Made by a program: the position numbers and the translations under genes. A DNA stretch of 64,000 nucleotides from Patiria pectinifera (taxonomy: Eukaryota > Echinodermata > Asteroidea > Valvatida > Asterinidae): NCBI GenBank assembly GCA_029964075.1, contig CM057141.1:3100001-3164000 (forward strand), given 5' to 3'. Of the stretch, positions 23,042 through 34,574 are shown piece by piece. Positions within the stretch are counted from its first letter, which is position 1. Each line of letters starts with the position of its first letter. The notes beneath the pieces are model-generated. The model was not told the DNA's origin, searched no databases, and was given only the letters and a program-made list of their open reading frames with translations.

Positions 23042-25467
23042 GTTCTCCCTCTTCCCTTCTTTGTCTTGGGCAGGTAGACCGTCCGACGAGTGCTATCTAC
23101 TGCTGATAGCAAGGTAGTTCTAATCAGCGCCAACGGGTATGCACGCGCGCAGCTCGGCTGATTGTACTGTCGGCTCGGGCGATTGGGTTTATGCACACAC
23201 TGCACGGGCGGTCATCGTCTGTCCAGCGCTGTGCCTATGTGCGGGTATGATCAGCAACCACCAAGCGCACATAGGAGAAAACGGCCGCGGAGGGATATGG
23301 ATTGGCGTCGTGTCGTTCACGAGTCGAGGCCAGAGCAGGGAGTTAGAGCTTTAATTAAATTCACCTTCGCGCGGAGGTCTCTGTGTGTTGAAGATACGTC
23401 TGCTCGAGTGCTGGGATTGATTTTTGGTGGGAGACGTGCACTTCCTCTCGTAAACATTAATCACAAGAAATGTCCATCTATACGGAGCACCGCTTTAGGC
23501 TTGAATATTTTTGAAGTTGCACTATCAATATTCCGGTTAAGAATCTTGTATATTCACTTTATAAAACTACCAAAAACGAATGCATTAAGAGCCCATTAGC
23601 CTCTTGCTCTTGTTTTCACTTATACCTAGACTAAGTAGGCCTATTTGATCGTCTTTATTTGCTTATTCGAGCGACGAGGCATTTACTTGCCTTAAAATTT
23701 CCCAAGTTACAATTACGAAATTACCTACAACGAGGCCCCAGCTGTCTTTTTTTCGTGTTACCATTATGGCTTTATGCATTATGACTGCGTTGCTGAAATC
23801 CAATTATTCACGCGCGCCGCACAAATTCGGCGGGAATTATGGCATGCTTTTGGCGGGCGCGTGGGCGGCAGATGCCCGGGCGGAATGCATCCATAATAAT
23901 ACGGGCGCGGCTTTAAAGTGCTTCCCCGTTGCAAAAAAATGCAGCTAGACGAATCGAGTGTTGTGCAGACAGCGCGGTGTTATGTTATGGCAGTTCCCAC
24001 TTGAGCATGGACGTCAGGGGACGGAAGATCTGTGACACTGCATTCGTTTAGGAATGCCAAGCTGCTTGTAGTACCATTAGTTAATTATTAGCAACTGATG
24101 AACTGAAAAACAGATTCATGACGAACGTCTGCGGTTGATACTTGCTATGCATACAATGTAAGTCAAATGATTCCCTTGGTGTGATAAACAGTTGTGGATT
24201 TAGAGTTCATGACTCCAAAGGCCAAATACACGACTTCTCCAGAGAGTTATAAAGGCATACAATCGGATTTTGGTATACCATCCCTATACACGATATACTT
24301 GTCAGTTCTACGAGGAGCTTGGTATGTGCTGTGACAAGCATGTTGGGGTGATTGTTTGTATTTCTTTTTTTTATCATCTTGTGCCTTTAAAGTTTCAATG
24401 TTTGGTCCAGGTTGTTGCCACAATGTTGTCTTCTTTGCACAGGCCAAACAGCCGTCTTGAAATATTAAGAAATGGTATCCGAAATTACCCTACCAAAGTT
24501 GAGTGTTGCACAACTGAAACAGCCAGTGTTGTATAACAGAATCATCAAGTTCGTTGTCATGAATCCGCTAGTTGCCTCCATCGATCGGAATATGGTTATA
24601 AGAGAACGAGTGCATACGTCTCTACTCTCTAGGACGCCCACGGGATGAGTACCCTGGGGCGATATGCTCTAGAGTTATTGCGCAATTTCTTTTTTCAAAA
24701 GTGTATATATTTAAACATTTGTAGGTATATAATGCAAACTGTGTTTGTGTTCACTTGTGCTGGTTTATTATTATTTTTTACCATCGTTTCTCTATCACTG
24801 CATCCTTATACCCATTCCCCCCCCCCCCCGAGCTGGTGACTTTTAAAGGAAACTTCACTTCCCGCCAAGAAATGTAACGCCCTAGTCTAAGTAGTTCAAA
24901 TTGTTTGATTACGTTATTGCATGATATCTTTAATCCATGTTGCAACAGTGCACTCGTTCTAGATTCTCTTTTATGTAATCGATTCAAGAATCAAGAAGTG
25001 TTTAATCTAACAAATCCGCCAGATTTACTTTCATCAGATAATTAATCAATATTATTGTCATACTAAACTGTAATGTTCATGCAATACTAAAACATGGAGC
25101 TCAATCACCTTTGCATTGTTCATTGATAAACACACGATTGGTATTCATGGCTTTCATGTATATACCAGTCGGTACACCTTAGTCTCGCTTACAGTCAAAG
25201 GTGATGGGGTTTTTTTTGTACATGGAGGGACTTCTTATTTTGTCAAACAATTAACCGTTACATGTTTTGTTTTGTGTGTTTTTTTGTGGACAGAACTGAG
25301 TTGCAGATGTAGTGGGTGCGGCTGTGGTCGCCGAGATATTCATCTTGGAAGCAAGACAATGGACTTTTAACAACCCTTGCTACTTCGTGGAATCTCCGTG
25401 GTTGCTGCACCGCAGATGATTGATAAGACCTTCATACCCTTGTATCCGAAGCTTCCACACCAGTGAA
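23042..25467. other. Intergenic region between divergent VAT1 and POMGNT2 starts
   Basis: The first 300 bp or so are GC- and CpG-rich and fit a TATA-less VAT1 promoter and 5' UTR. A second CpG-rich patch lies at about 23810-23920. A possible splice acceptor (TTTTTTTGTGGACAG, ending about 25292) precedes POMGNT2 and could close a 5' UTR intron. No other gene was found. Confidence 0.5.
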
Positions 25468-27225
25468 ATGGCTGTGTCAGATTACCTGGCTCTAATAGTC
25501 GTGGCCATAGCAGCCTGGAGCCAATACAGATGCTACTTTCTCCAAGAGGAACTCTCCCGTTGCTCGGAGAAAGAGGAGTTGGGTAATAAAGTGGTGTCGC
25601 AATCAGAAATTCAGGAAAATTCAGATGATGGTGAAGAGGACCCTCAAATCGTGGACAGAAGAATGTTGGCAGGTGGATCATCCGTTTGGTGCTCAGGTTC
25701 TAACAACACAGAGAGGATGTGCCAGTTTCACAACCTGTGCTTCTCTCAGAAACATGAGGAGTTTGTCTTCTTAAGTGGTTCTAAGTCAATCGCTTACGGG
25801 CTTCCTGAGAACCCCTTCGATCCTGCGCTGGTGGACTTGTCTTCAGTGCCCAACCATAACACACAGTATTTTGGGTTCAGTCATCTGCCAGTGGCAGCAG
25901 TGGAAGACATGAACACCGTGGCTGTTTTCAGAGGAAAGCACCTTCTCATGAATCGATTCAACCCGAGTAACATCATGCATGTGTTCCACGATGACCTCCT
26001 CCCGCTGTTTTACACCATGCTTCAGAGTGGACTGATGGCAAAGGGAGACTTCAAACCCACCGCTAGACTAGTATTCCTGGATGGATACCCGGCCGGTGAA
26101 TTCATGGACTTGTATGCCTCTCTGTTCAACAACCGGCCGATTCTTAGAGATGAAATCACGAGCGACTCTGACAGTGCTGAGCAAGACAGCTTGGTGTGCT
26201 TCGAGGAGGCCTTTGTCGGGTTATCAAACGTGACAACTTGGTACCAGTATGGCTTTCAGGTTCCCCAGGGACCGGTTCCAAACACCCCCTTGACAGCCAG
26301 GGAGGTCAGGGTCTTTACTTCCTTTGTCCGTAACCAGATGGGTGCTAGGAGGTGCGAAGCATCGGATGATTACATTGTGCTGATCAAGAGAGAATCAACG
26401 AGGCTGATTCTGAATGAGATGGATTTAGTTACCCTTGTTGCACAGCGCACCGGCCTGCGTGTCTTGACGGCAGGACTTGAAGACTACCCCATCAAAGATC
26501 TGATAGAGTTGGTGTCTTGCTCCAAGGTCTTAATGGGAATGCACGGTTCCCTGTTGATCCTCTCCATGTTCCTCCCGGTAGGCTCCATGCTGTTAGAGCT
26601 CTTCCCGTATGCCATCAACCCAGACCATTACACCCCGTACAAGACACTTGTTCAGCTCCCCGATATGGGAGTTGCTTACAGGTCCTGGAGGAACTGGAGC
26701 CCGGATCAGTCTGTTGGGCATCCCGATGCACTGCCAGAACACGGTGGGATACGACACCTAAGTCGGCAGGAGCAGAAACAGATTTTGACATCGCAAGAGG
26801 TTCCCCAGCACCTCTGCTGCTCCAACCCCGACTGGCTCTACAGAATCTACCAAGACACTGCCGTCTGCATTCCATCTATTTTGAACCTGCTTTCGGAAGG
26901 TCTTCAAGAGTGCCAACAATCGAGAACCGAGATATCAACTCACTTCCCTGTCTTTCCTAGCAAGGTGGGCGGCATACATTGTGACCGAGTTAAGGGGCTT
27001 TGTGTATCATGGCAACGACCTTGGAATATCGAATACATGAATACGAATGAGGTCAGGTATGAGCTTTGGACACAGGAGACAGACAGAGACGATTACAAGG
27101 CTTACATCTTACAACTCGAGGGGTATACATTCTTTGAGGGCTATGAAGACAGCAAATCCTACCGTGTCTGGGTAAGGTGTTTGGTGGGGAGCATCAAGGG
27201 GCCGTTTTCTAGTGTCGTTTGCTGA
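25468..27225 (+). CDS. POMGNT2: Protein O-linked-mannose beta-1,4-N-acetylglucosaminyltransferase 2 (POMGNT2), single coding exon
   Basis: This ER enzyme adds beta-1,4-linked GlcNAc to O-mannose, as on alpha-dystroglycan, the step that commits core M3 glycans. The frame encodes 585 aa (human about 580). A short N-terminal hydrophobic anchor (LALIVVAIAAW, residues 8-18) fits a type II membrane protein. The GT61-type domain carries MHVFHDDLLPLFYTM from residue 170, then TTWYQYGF, ILNEMDLVTLVAQ, MGMHGSLL and LFPYAINPDHYTPYKTL. CCSNPDWLYRIYQDT lies before a C-terminal fibronectin-III-like domain (about residues 490-585). The frame is open further upstream, but only from a TTG; the first ATG is at 25468. 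Like its vertebrate counterpart it lacks introns in the coding region. No broken motif is seen. Confidence 0.95.
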   Translation: MAVSDYLALIVVAIAAWSQYRCYFLQEELSRCSEKEELGNKVVSQSEIQENSDDGEEDPQIVDRRMLAGGSSVWCSGSNNTERMCQFHNLCFSQKHEEFVFLSGSKSIAYGLPENPFDPALVDLSSVPNHNTQYFGFSHLPVAAVEDMNTVAVFRGKHLLMNRFNPSNIMHVFHDDLLPLFYTMLQSGLMAKGDFKPTARLVFLDGYPAGEFMDLYASLFNNRPILRDEITSDSDSAEQDSLVCFEEAFVGLSNVTTWYQYGFQVPQGPVPNTPLTAREVRVFTSFVRNQMGARRCEASDDYIVLIKRESTRLILNEMDLVTLVAQRTGLRVLTAGLEDYPIKDLIELVSCSKVLMGMHGSLLILSMFLPVGSMLLELFPYAINPDHYTPYKTLVQLPDMGVAYRSWRNWSPDQSVGHPDALPEHGGIRHLSRQEQKQILTSQEVPQHLCCSNPDWLYRIYQDTAVCIPSILNLLSEGLQECQQSRTEISTHFPVFPSKVGGIHCDRVKGLCVSWQRPWNIEYMNTNEVRYELWTQETDRDDYKAYILQLEGYTFFEGYEDSKSYRVWVRCLVGSIKGPFSSVVC

Positions 27226-27338
27226 CAGCTGAACATGTAAACCTTCAGTCTTTCGTCTTTAAGATTCAGCGCAACTACACACATGTTCAGCTCCCACATG
27301 CAGTGAATATCTGTCCAAGGTGGAATTTATATGATCAA

Positions 27339-27344
27339 ATTAAA
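27339..27344 (+). promoter_or_regulatory. ATTAAA polyadenylation signal for POMGNT2
   Basis: The common variant ATTAAA lies about 114 bases after the POMGNT2 stop codon. It is the first good signal downstream. Confidence 0.4.
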
Positions 27345-27865
27345 CATTTAAAACTGTGGTGATTGTGAGTTGCACTGTGAGCGTCTTACAATGAATAGCA
27401 CAGTGTTCTCTCAAATATTTACCAAAGAAAGAAACCTCGCTTGCCGTATCAGAGCTTGTACAAAAGGACTGTTTGAACTGATTTTTTTCCCCCAAATGTA
27501 TAGAGTTCCAAGGGAAGGGGGACGGTTGTGGTGACATAAAACCAATTTAAACCGCCGCAGCCCAGGGACCTCGGGAGCTTGTTGGTCAAGCAAATAGAAT
27601 GTAATGACATCCCAGTTGCCTTCCAAGGGAATAACACCAAGAGTGCATGTCCTAAGATGGATGGTCGAGCTCTGAAAGTTAACGACGCTGGTGTTAGTCA
27701 CCAATGAGCTACTTCTCTTATAATTTAAATCAATATTTGGTCCCCCCCCCGAATCTGATGCTTGTCTCTTTCCAATAGCTTTTTATTTGCCCATGTAGAC
27801 ACTAAAATTATGTGAAATGGATTCCATTTATAACTGGAAGACATCCTTTTACCTAGTGTTCAGTT
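27345..27865. other. Intergenic spacer
   Basis: I see no gene or recognised repeat here. A C9 run lies near 27743. Confidence 0.4.
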
Positions 27866-30800
27866 AGGCCAAAAAAATAAAATAGTCGGTCTCTGGTCAG
27901 ACCGAAGTTCGGGAATTGATGCGGCGACGCAGTGTTTTTTTTTTTGTGTTTTTTTTTTCCAAGCTTGTATTGTACAGACAAGGTGGGTACTATTTTGCTT
28001 TTTTGTGTCCTCATTATACATTTGTGTCCTCCATAATTTGCCTTGGTGCCCTTTATCATTTGCCTTGGTGCAATTTCCCCATTCCTTGGTGCTCCTTGGT
28101 ACAAACATTTGAGGAGGCGCGGCAATAGAGAAAAGTTCCAAAAAATGCAAGGGTTTAGCCTTACTTTTTTAGTGAATTTTTTTCAAAAATTAACTTTTTT
28201 CCAAACAATACAGAAATTCCTTCGAAGTGTCCATCCATCCAGAAATCGATCTGGAATATGTTCTAAGACCCATTAGGCATCTTTCCTAGAAGTTTGAAGC
28301 AATTTAATTTGTTGGCCAAAATTGAAAAAAAATGCAAGGGGTTAGCCTTACTTTTTTAGTAAAATTTGTTCAAAAATTAACTTTTCTCCAAATAATACAG
28401 AAATTCCTTTGAAGTGTCCATCCATCCACTAATCGAATTGGATTGTTTTCTAAGGTCCATTAGACATTATTCCTGCAAGTTTGAAACAATTTTATTTTTT
28501 TGGCCAAAATTCCAAAAAATGCAAGGGGTTAGCCTTACTTTTTTAGTGAAATTTGTTCAAAAATTAACTTTTCTCCAAACAATACAGAAATTCCTTTGAA
28601 GTGTCCATCCATCCAGAAATCGAATTTTAATGTGTTCTAAGGTCCATAAGGCATCTTCTCTAGAAGTTTGAAGCAATTTTATTTGTTTGGCGAAAATTGA
28701 AAAAAATGCAAGGGGTTAGCTTTACTTTTTTTAGTGAAATTTGTTCAAAAATTAATTTTTCTCCAAACAATACAGAAATTCCTTCGAAGTGTCCATCCAT
28801 CCAGAAATCGATCTGGAATGTGTTCTAAGACCCATTAGGCATCTTTCCTAGAAGTTTGAAGCAATTTAATTTGTTGGCCAAAATTGAAAAAAAATGCAAG
28901 GGGTTAGCCTTACTTTTTTAGTGAATTTTTTTCTTCAAAAATTAACTTTTCTCCAAACAATACAGAAATTCCTTTGAAGTGTCCATCCATCCAGAAATTG
29001 AATTGGATTGTGTTCTCAGGTCCATTTAGAATCTTTCCTAGCAGTCTGAAACAATTTCATTTTTTGGCCAAAATTGGAAAAAATGCAAGGGGTTAGCCTT
29101 ACTTTTTTAGTAAAATTTGTTCAAAAATTAACTTTTCTCCAAATAATACAGAAATTCCTTTGAAGTGTCCATCCATCCACTAATCGAATTGGAATGTGTT
29201 CTTAAGTCCATTAGGCATTATTCCTGCAAGTTTGAAGCAATTTTATTTTTTTGGCCAAAATTCCAAAAAATGCAAGGGGTTAGCCTTACTTTTTGAGTAA
29301 AATTTGTTCAAAAATTAACTTTTCTCTAACAATACAGAAATTCCTTTGAAGTGTCCATCCATCCAGAAATCAAATTGGAATGTGTTCTAAGGTCCATTAG
29401 GCATCTTTCCTAGAAGTTTGAAGCAATTTTATTTTTTGGCCAAAATTGGAAAAAATGCAAGGGGTTAGCCTTCCTTTTTTAGTGAAATTTGTTCAAAAAC
29501 AAACTTTTCTCCAAACAACACACAAATTCCTTTGAAGTGTCCATCCATCCAGAAATCGAATTGGAATGTGTTCTCAGGTCCAGTAGGCATCTTTCCTAGA
29601 AGTCTGAAGCAATTTTATTTTGGTGGCCAAAATTGGAAAAAAATGCAAGGGGTTAGCCTTACTTTTTTTAGTGACATTTGTTCAAATATTAACTTTTCTC
29701 CAAACAATACAGAAATTACTTTGAAGTGTCCATCCATCCAGAAATTGAATTGGAATGTGTTTTAAGGTCCATTAGGAATCTTTCCTAGAAGTTTGAAGCA
29801 ATTTTATTTTTTGGCCAAAATTCCAAAAAATGCAAGGGGTTAGCCTTACTTTTTTAGTGATATTTGTTTAAAAATTAACTTTTCTCCAAACAATACAGAA
29901 ATTCCTTTGAAGTGTCCATCCATCCAGAAATTGAATTGGAATGTGTTCTCAGGTCCATTTAGAATCTTTCCTAGCAGTTTGAAACAATTTCATTTTTTGG
30001 CCAAAATTGGAAAAAATGCAAGGGGTTAGCCTTACTTTTTTAGTAAAATTTGTTCAAAAATTAACTTTTCTCCAAATAATACAGAAATTCCTTTGAAGTG
30101 TCCATCCATCCACTAATCGAATTGGAATGTGTTCTTAAGTCCATTAGGCATTATTCCTGCAAGTTTGAAGCAATTTTATTTTTTTTGGCCAAAATTCCAA
30201 AAAATGCAAGGGGTTAGCCTTACTTTTTGAGCAAAATTTGTTCAAAAATTAACTTTTCTCTAACAATACAGAAATTCCTTTGAAGTGTCCATCCATCCAG
30301 AAATCGAATTGGAATGTGCTCTAAGGTCCATTAGTTATTATTCCTGCAAGTTTGAAGCAATATAATTTTTTGGCCAAAATTTGAAAAAATGCAAGGGGTT
30401 AGCCTTACTTTTTTAGTGAAATTTGTTCAAAAATTAACTTTTCTCTAACAATACAGAAATTCCTTGCAAAAAAGTAAGACTTTTTTGAAGTGTCCATCCA
30501 TCCAGAAATCGAATTGGAATGTGTTCTAAGGTCCATTAGGCATCTTTCATAGAAGTTTGAAGCAATTTAATTTGTTGGCCAAAATTGAAAAAAAAATGCA
30601 AGGTGTTAGCCTTACTTTTTTAGTGAAATTTTTTCAAAAATTAATTTTTCTCCAAACAATACAGAAATTCCTTTGAAGTGTTCATCCATCCAGAAATCGA
30701 ATTGGAATGTGCTCTAAGGTCCATTAGGCATCTTTCCTAGAAGTTTAGAGCAATTTAATTTTTTGGCCAAAATTGGAAAAAATGCAAGGGGTTAGCCTTA

Positions 30801-32185
30801 CTTTTTTAGTGAAATTTGTTCAAAAATTTACTTTTCTCTAACAATACAGAAATTCCTTTGAAGTGTCCATCCATCCAGAAATCGAATTGGAATGTGCTCT
30901 AGGCATCTTTCCTAGAAGCTTAGAGCAATTTAATTTTTTGGCCAAAATTGGAAAAAATGCAAGGGGTTAGCCTTACTTTTTTAGTGAAATTTGTTCAAAA
31001 ATTAACTTTTCTCTAACAATACAGAAATTCCTTTGAAGTGTCCATCCATCCAGAAATCGAATTGAAATGTGTTCTAAGGTCCATAAGTTATTATTCCTTC
31101 AAATTTGAAGCAATTTTATTTTTTGGCAAAAATTGGAAAAAATACAAGGGGTTAGCCTTACTTTTTTAGTGAAATTTGTTCAAAAATTTACTTTTCTCTA
31201 ACAATACAGAAATTCCTTTGAAGTGTCCATCCATCCAGAAATCGAATTGGAATGTGTTCTAAGGTCCATTAGGCATCTTTCCTAGAAGTTTGAAGCAATT
31301 TTTTTGGCCAAAATTGGAAAAAATGCAAGGGGTTAGCTTTACTTTTTTTTAGTGAAATTTGTTCAAAAATTACTTTTTCTCCAAACAATACAGAAATTCC
31401 TTTGAAGTGTCCATCCATCCAGAAATCGAATTGGAATGTGTTCTAAGACCCATTAGGCAGAAATTCCTTTTGAAGTGTCCATCCATCTAGAAATCGAATT
31501 GGAATGTGTTCTAAGACCCATTAGGCATCTTTCCTAGAAGTTTGAAGCAATTTAATTTGTTGGCCAAAATTGAAAAAAATGCAAGGGGTTAGCCTTACTT
31601 TTTTAGTGAAATTTTTTCAAAAATTAACTTTTCTCCAAACAATACAGAAATTCCTTTGAAGTGACCATCCATCCAGAAATTGAATTGGAATGTGTTCTCA
31701 GGTCCATTTAGAATCTTTCCTAGCAGTTTGAAACAATTTCATTTTTTGGCCAAAATTGGAGAAAAATTTTACTTTTTTAGTAAAATTTGTTCAAAAATTA
31801 ACTTTTCTCCAAATAATACAGAAATTCCTTTGAAGTGTCCATCCATCCACTAATCGAATTGGAATGTGTTCTTAAGTCCATTAGTTATTATTATTATTAA
31901 GTTTGAAGCAATTTTATTTTTTGGCCAAAATTGGAAAAAATGCAAGGGGTTAGCCTTACTTTTTGAGTAAAATTTGTTCAAAAATTAACTTTTCTCTAAC
32001 AATACAGAAATTCCTTTGAAGTGTCCATCCATCCAGAAATCGAATCAAAGTGAAATTTGTTCAAAAATTTACTTTTCTCGCTGTTGTAGCTTCCGTGTTA
32101 ATTTGAAGAAGAAAAGGTTGACGCGCATGATTAAAATTGATGCGCGGGCTGACCAGAGACCGAGTATTTTTTATTTTTTTGGCCT
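27866..32185. mobile_element. TIR-bounded 4.3-kb element filled by a tandem array
   Basis: The left end (about 27866-27900: GGCCAAAAAAATAAAATAG, then TCGGTCTCTGGTCAG) is matched inverted by the right end (about 32149-32185: CTGACCAGAGACCGAG through to TTTGGCC). There are a few mismatches over about 37 bp. TTA flanks both sides. Between the ends lies almost only the 188-bp tandem array and short unique margins; no transposase is visible. It sits between the convergent 3' ends of POMGNT2 and RBL. The element class is not known to me. Confidence 0.7.
28130..32085 (+). repeat. Satellite-like array, about 21 copies of a 188-bp unit
   Basis: Each unit carries AATGCAAGGGGTTAGCCTTA, GAAATTCCTTTGAAGTGTCC, ATCCATCCAGAAATCGA and TTTGAAGCAATTTTATT in order. 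The phrase GTGTCCATCCATCC recurs about every 186-190 bp from about 28220 to 32030. Some units are irregular: a small insertion near 30470, a partial unit at about 31455-31480 and shortened units near 30900 and 31760. 188 is not a multiple of three, so short open frames across it are by-products. Confidence 0.95.
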
Positions 32186-34574
32186 TACAGACAAATGCAT
32201 GAATCACAAATGCTATGCATGATTCATACTTCAAAACATTTATTCACACTTGTTTCTGATTTTAAGATGATGGTATCATGACCTCAAAATCAAAGTGTGC
32301 ACCATTATTTTTTGTCGGTATAAGTAATAAAAAAAATGCTAAAATCATATGAAAACATTGCCCCACCCAAGTGCTTGTAAATCCAGGTATCACGTGAAAG
32401 CTCTTGACATGCTTCAACTACTTGGAGATCAAGGAATGATGAATTTTTTTATATTTTTTTTTTAACTTTTGACTGTCCTTACTTTTACTAGCTACTTATG
32501 TTTAATGATTCAGATCAAATGCATTCAAAGACAATAGCTTTTTGCATATATCTCCTGGTATAGCTTGCACGTTGATGCTTGACTTCAGGTTTAACGGCAG
32601 GCCATTGAATTCCACCCTTACATCTGGAAAATTCCAGCCGTGTCACCACTTAGATATTCTATGAAAGTTCATGAAATTACTTAGTGATGTCCGATGCTGC
32701 ACGTTCACAGATTTTATATCTTGTAATCTAAATCGACCAAAAGCAAAATAAATACAAATGGCAGTTCAATACCAGTGATTTCACAACACGGATGAATAAT
32801 GAATGCATTCACCCTGTCCTCTATCCTTTTTATTCAAAGAGCATAGTTACATTCTCAGCTTCTGAAAGCTTCTAGAATACATACAGTTGTGGTTAGGAAA
32901 TATTACAGGGCAGCTTTTACAAAAGATGACTACACTCCGTGAAATGCAAACTAAAGAATTCAAAGTTCATGATCATTAGATACTTTCAATACTTTTTTAA
33001 GGAAAGGCTTAAAAAAAATACTGGACTCCAAATTTGCAAAAGTCCTAGCCAACTACAAAAATACCTAGATATCTGAAAAGAGATTTGTTTTTCTTTCTAC
33101 AAAAAGATTTTGTATAGGAAGTTTTAATTACAATATTTTTACACCAAGAGCACATGTGAACTATTGCGACAGCAAGAGTGCATGAAATGCAAACAAAACA
33201 GCCAACAAATATTTCACTGATTTTTTTTTTTCACTATTAAAAGCCAGGATATTTCTCAAAAAGCAAGACTCTTATACTGGCCAATGTTTAAAAAAAATTA
33301 AAATGTTTTGCAGGAACTGTACAGAAAAACAGAATGTCAAAGGTAAAACTTGCTTCCGTTCACTGAAAACAAATTATTACCCATTCAATGGGAAAAGTAC
33401 GTTTAATACAACGAAGGTTACCTCAAAACAATGCTTTAGTTCTTACATGTACTTCAACAGCTGCGTAATATGCGCAAATCAACTTCAAATATCCACAAAA
33501 AATTTGCCATTTTTGTCAGGACAAACATTTAAAAAAAAAATTGTAAAATACTGCAAAACTGCATACTGGCAACTGATTAAAATCAACAACAAAAACCAAG
33601 TTTTTTGTTGAAACAATTAAAACAAAAATCATCAAAATACAGACAACTTGCTCGTTAAAAACTGAAATGTTTCAAGGGTTCTCTTTATACACGGAACAAA
33701 AAAAATGCAGGTTTTCCATTTTTCATCTACACATGTGTTCTTGTACAGGTAGCACCGCCTAAAACCATTTGTCTTTTTAAGATTCACACACAAAAAGGTT
33801 GATGTACATTATTTTCCCCACATTTTGATAAATGAGTACTCTGATCATGGACATAAGAAGAAGAAAAAACAGCTTAAATTTCTTCATAGGCAAAGTAATA
33901 AACAAATTTAAAAAAAGAAGTTATTCCCCATGATTAAAAACAAAAATGCTACCCACAAGGAAAAAGTGAGCTTGGGAATTTTATATTTATTGAATCATAG
34001 TCGTCAAAAATCAAACTTGGTTGGAATTGGATCGGAAAATGAATCTAATGTCCTACATCAGCAATTCTTTACCCACTGATGTTTCAGAAATGTTACATAT
34101 CAAGTGTCAATTAGTTGCTAATATTTCACAATCACACAATGTGATTTTTTTTGGAGATATAGGTTGAACTCCTTGCCACTCCAAAAGTTCGTATCTCAGA
34201 TTTATTGAGGCAGTGGTCACCCCTCCTAGGACCACATTCAAGAAATAACAGATGATTTTGGAGGATTGAGGCTGTATGCAATTTTTACATGGAGGCAGTT
34301 GGAGGATTTTGCAGGATTGAGGTTGCATCCTAGCGAAATGCCTAGGGAGTTAGGGTGGTTCCAGCTGTCCTTGGTTGTTATTCACAGCGAACGACAAATA
34401 AAACATCGTTTGAAGTCATTCTTAATGGCAAACTGACAAATTCCGGAGGTAATAGGAAAAATATCACACTTTGGACCCTTAATTAATTTAAAGAATGGCT
34501 CACATGAAAAGTTGCTCACTTTCTGAGCCAGGGATGCAATGCTGTCAAGTCGATTGGGGCTGGGTCTTCCATCC
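32186..34574. other. AT-rich region downstream of RBL; possibly its 3' UTR
   Basis: No gene is visible on either strand. A minus-strand AATAAA lies at 32239-32244, and another at 34201-34206 falls inside a repeat. If the first is used, the RBL 3' UTR would be about 2.3 kb and end just short of the satellite element. The segment 34141-34366 is the right half of a CCCTAAC/CCTCAATCC-family MITE. Confidence 0.4.

Noticed and set aside
25420..25467. Upstream extension of POMGNT2 by 16 residues
   Set aside because: It begins with TTG, not ATG. The first ATG at 25468 gives the usual family length and puts the membrane anchor at the N-terminus.
26517..26960. 147-residue overlapping frame inside POMGNT2
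   Set aside because: It is a shadow frame of the real gene with no family resemblance.
28139..32222. Short open frames with KCPSIQKSNW-like peptides across the satellite array
   Set aside because: The 188-bp unit is not a multiple of three, so frames change from unit to unit and the peptides are by-products of the repeat.
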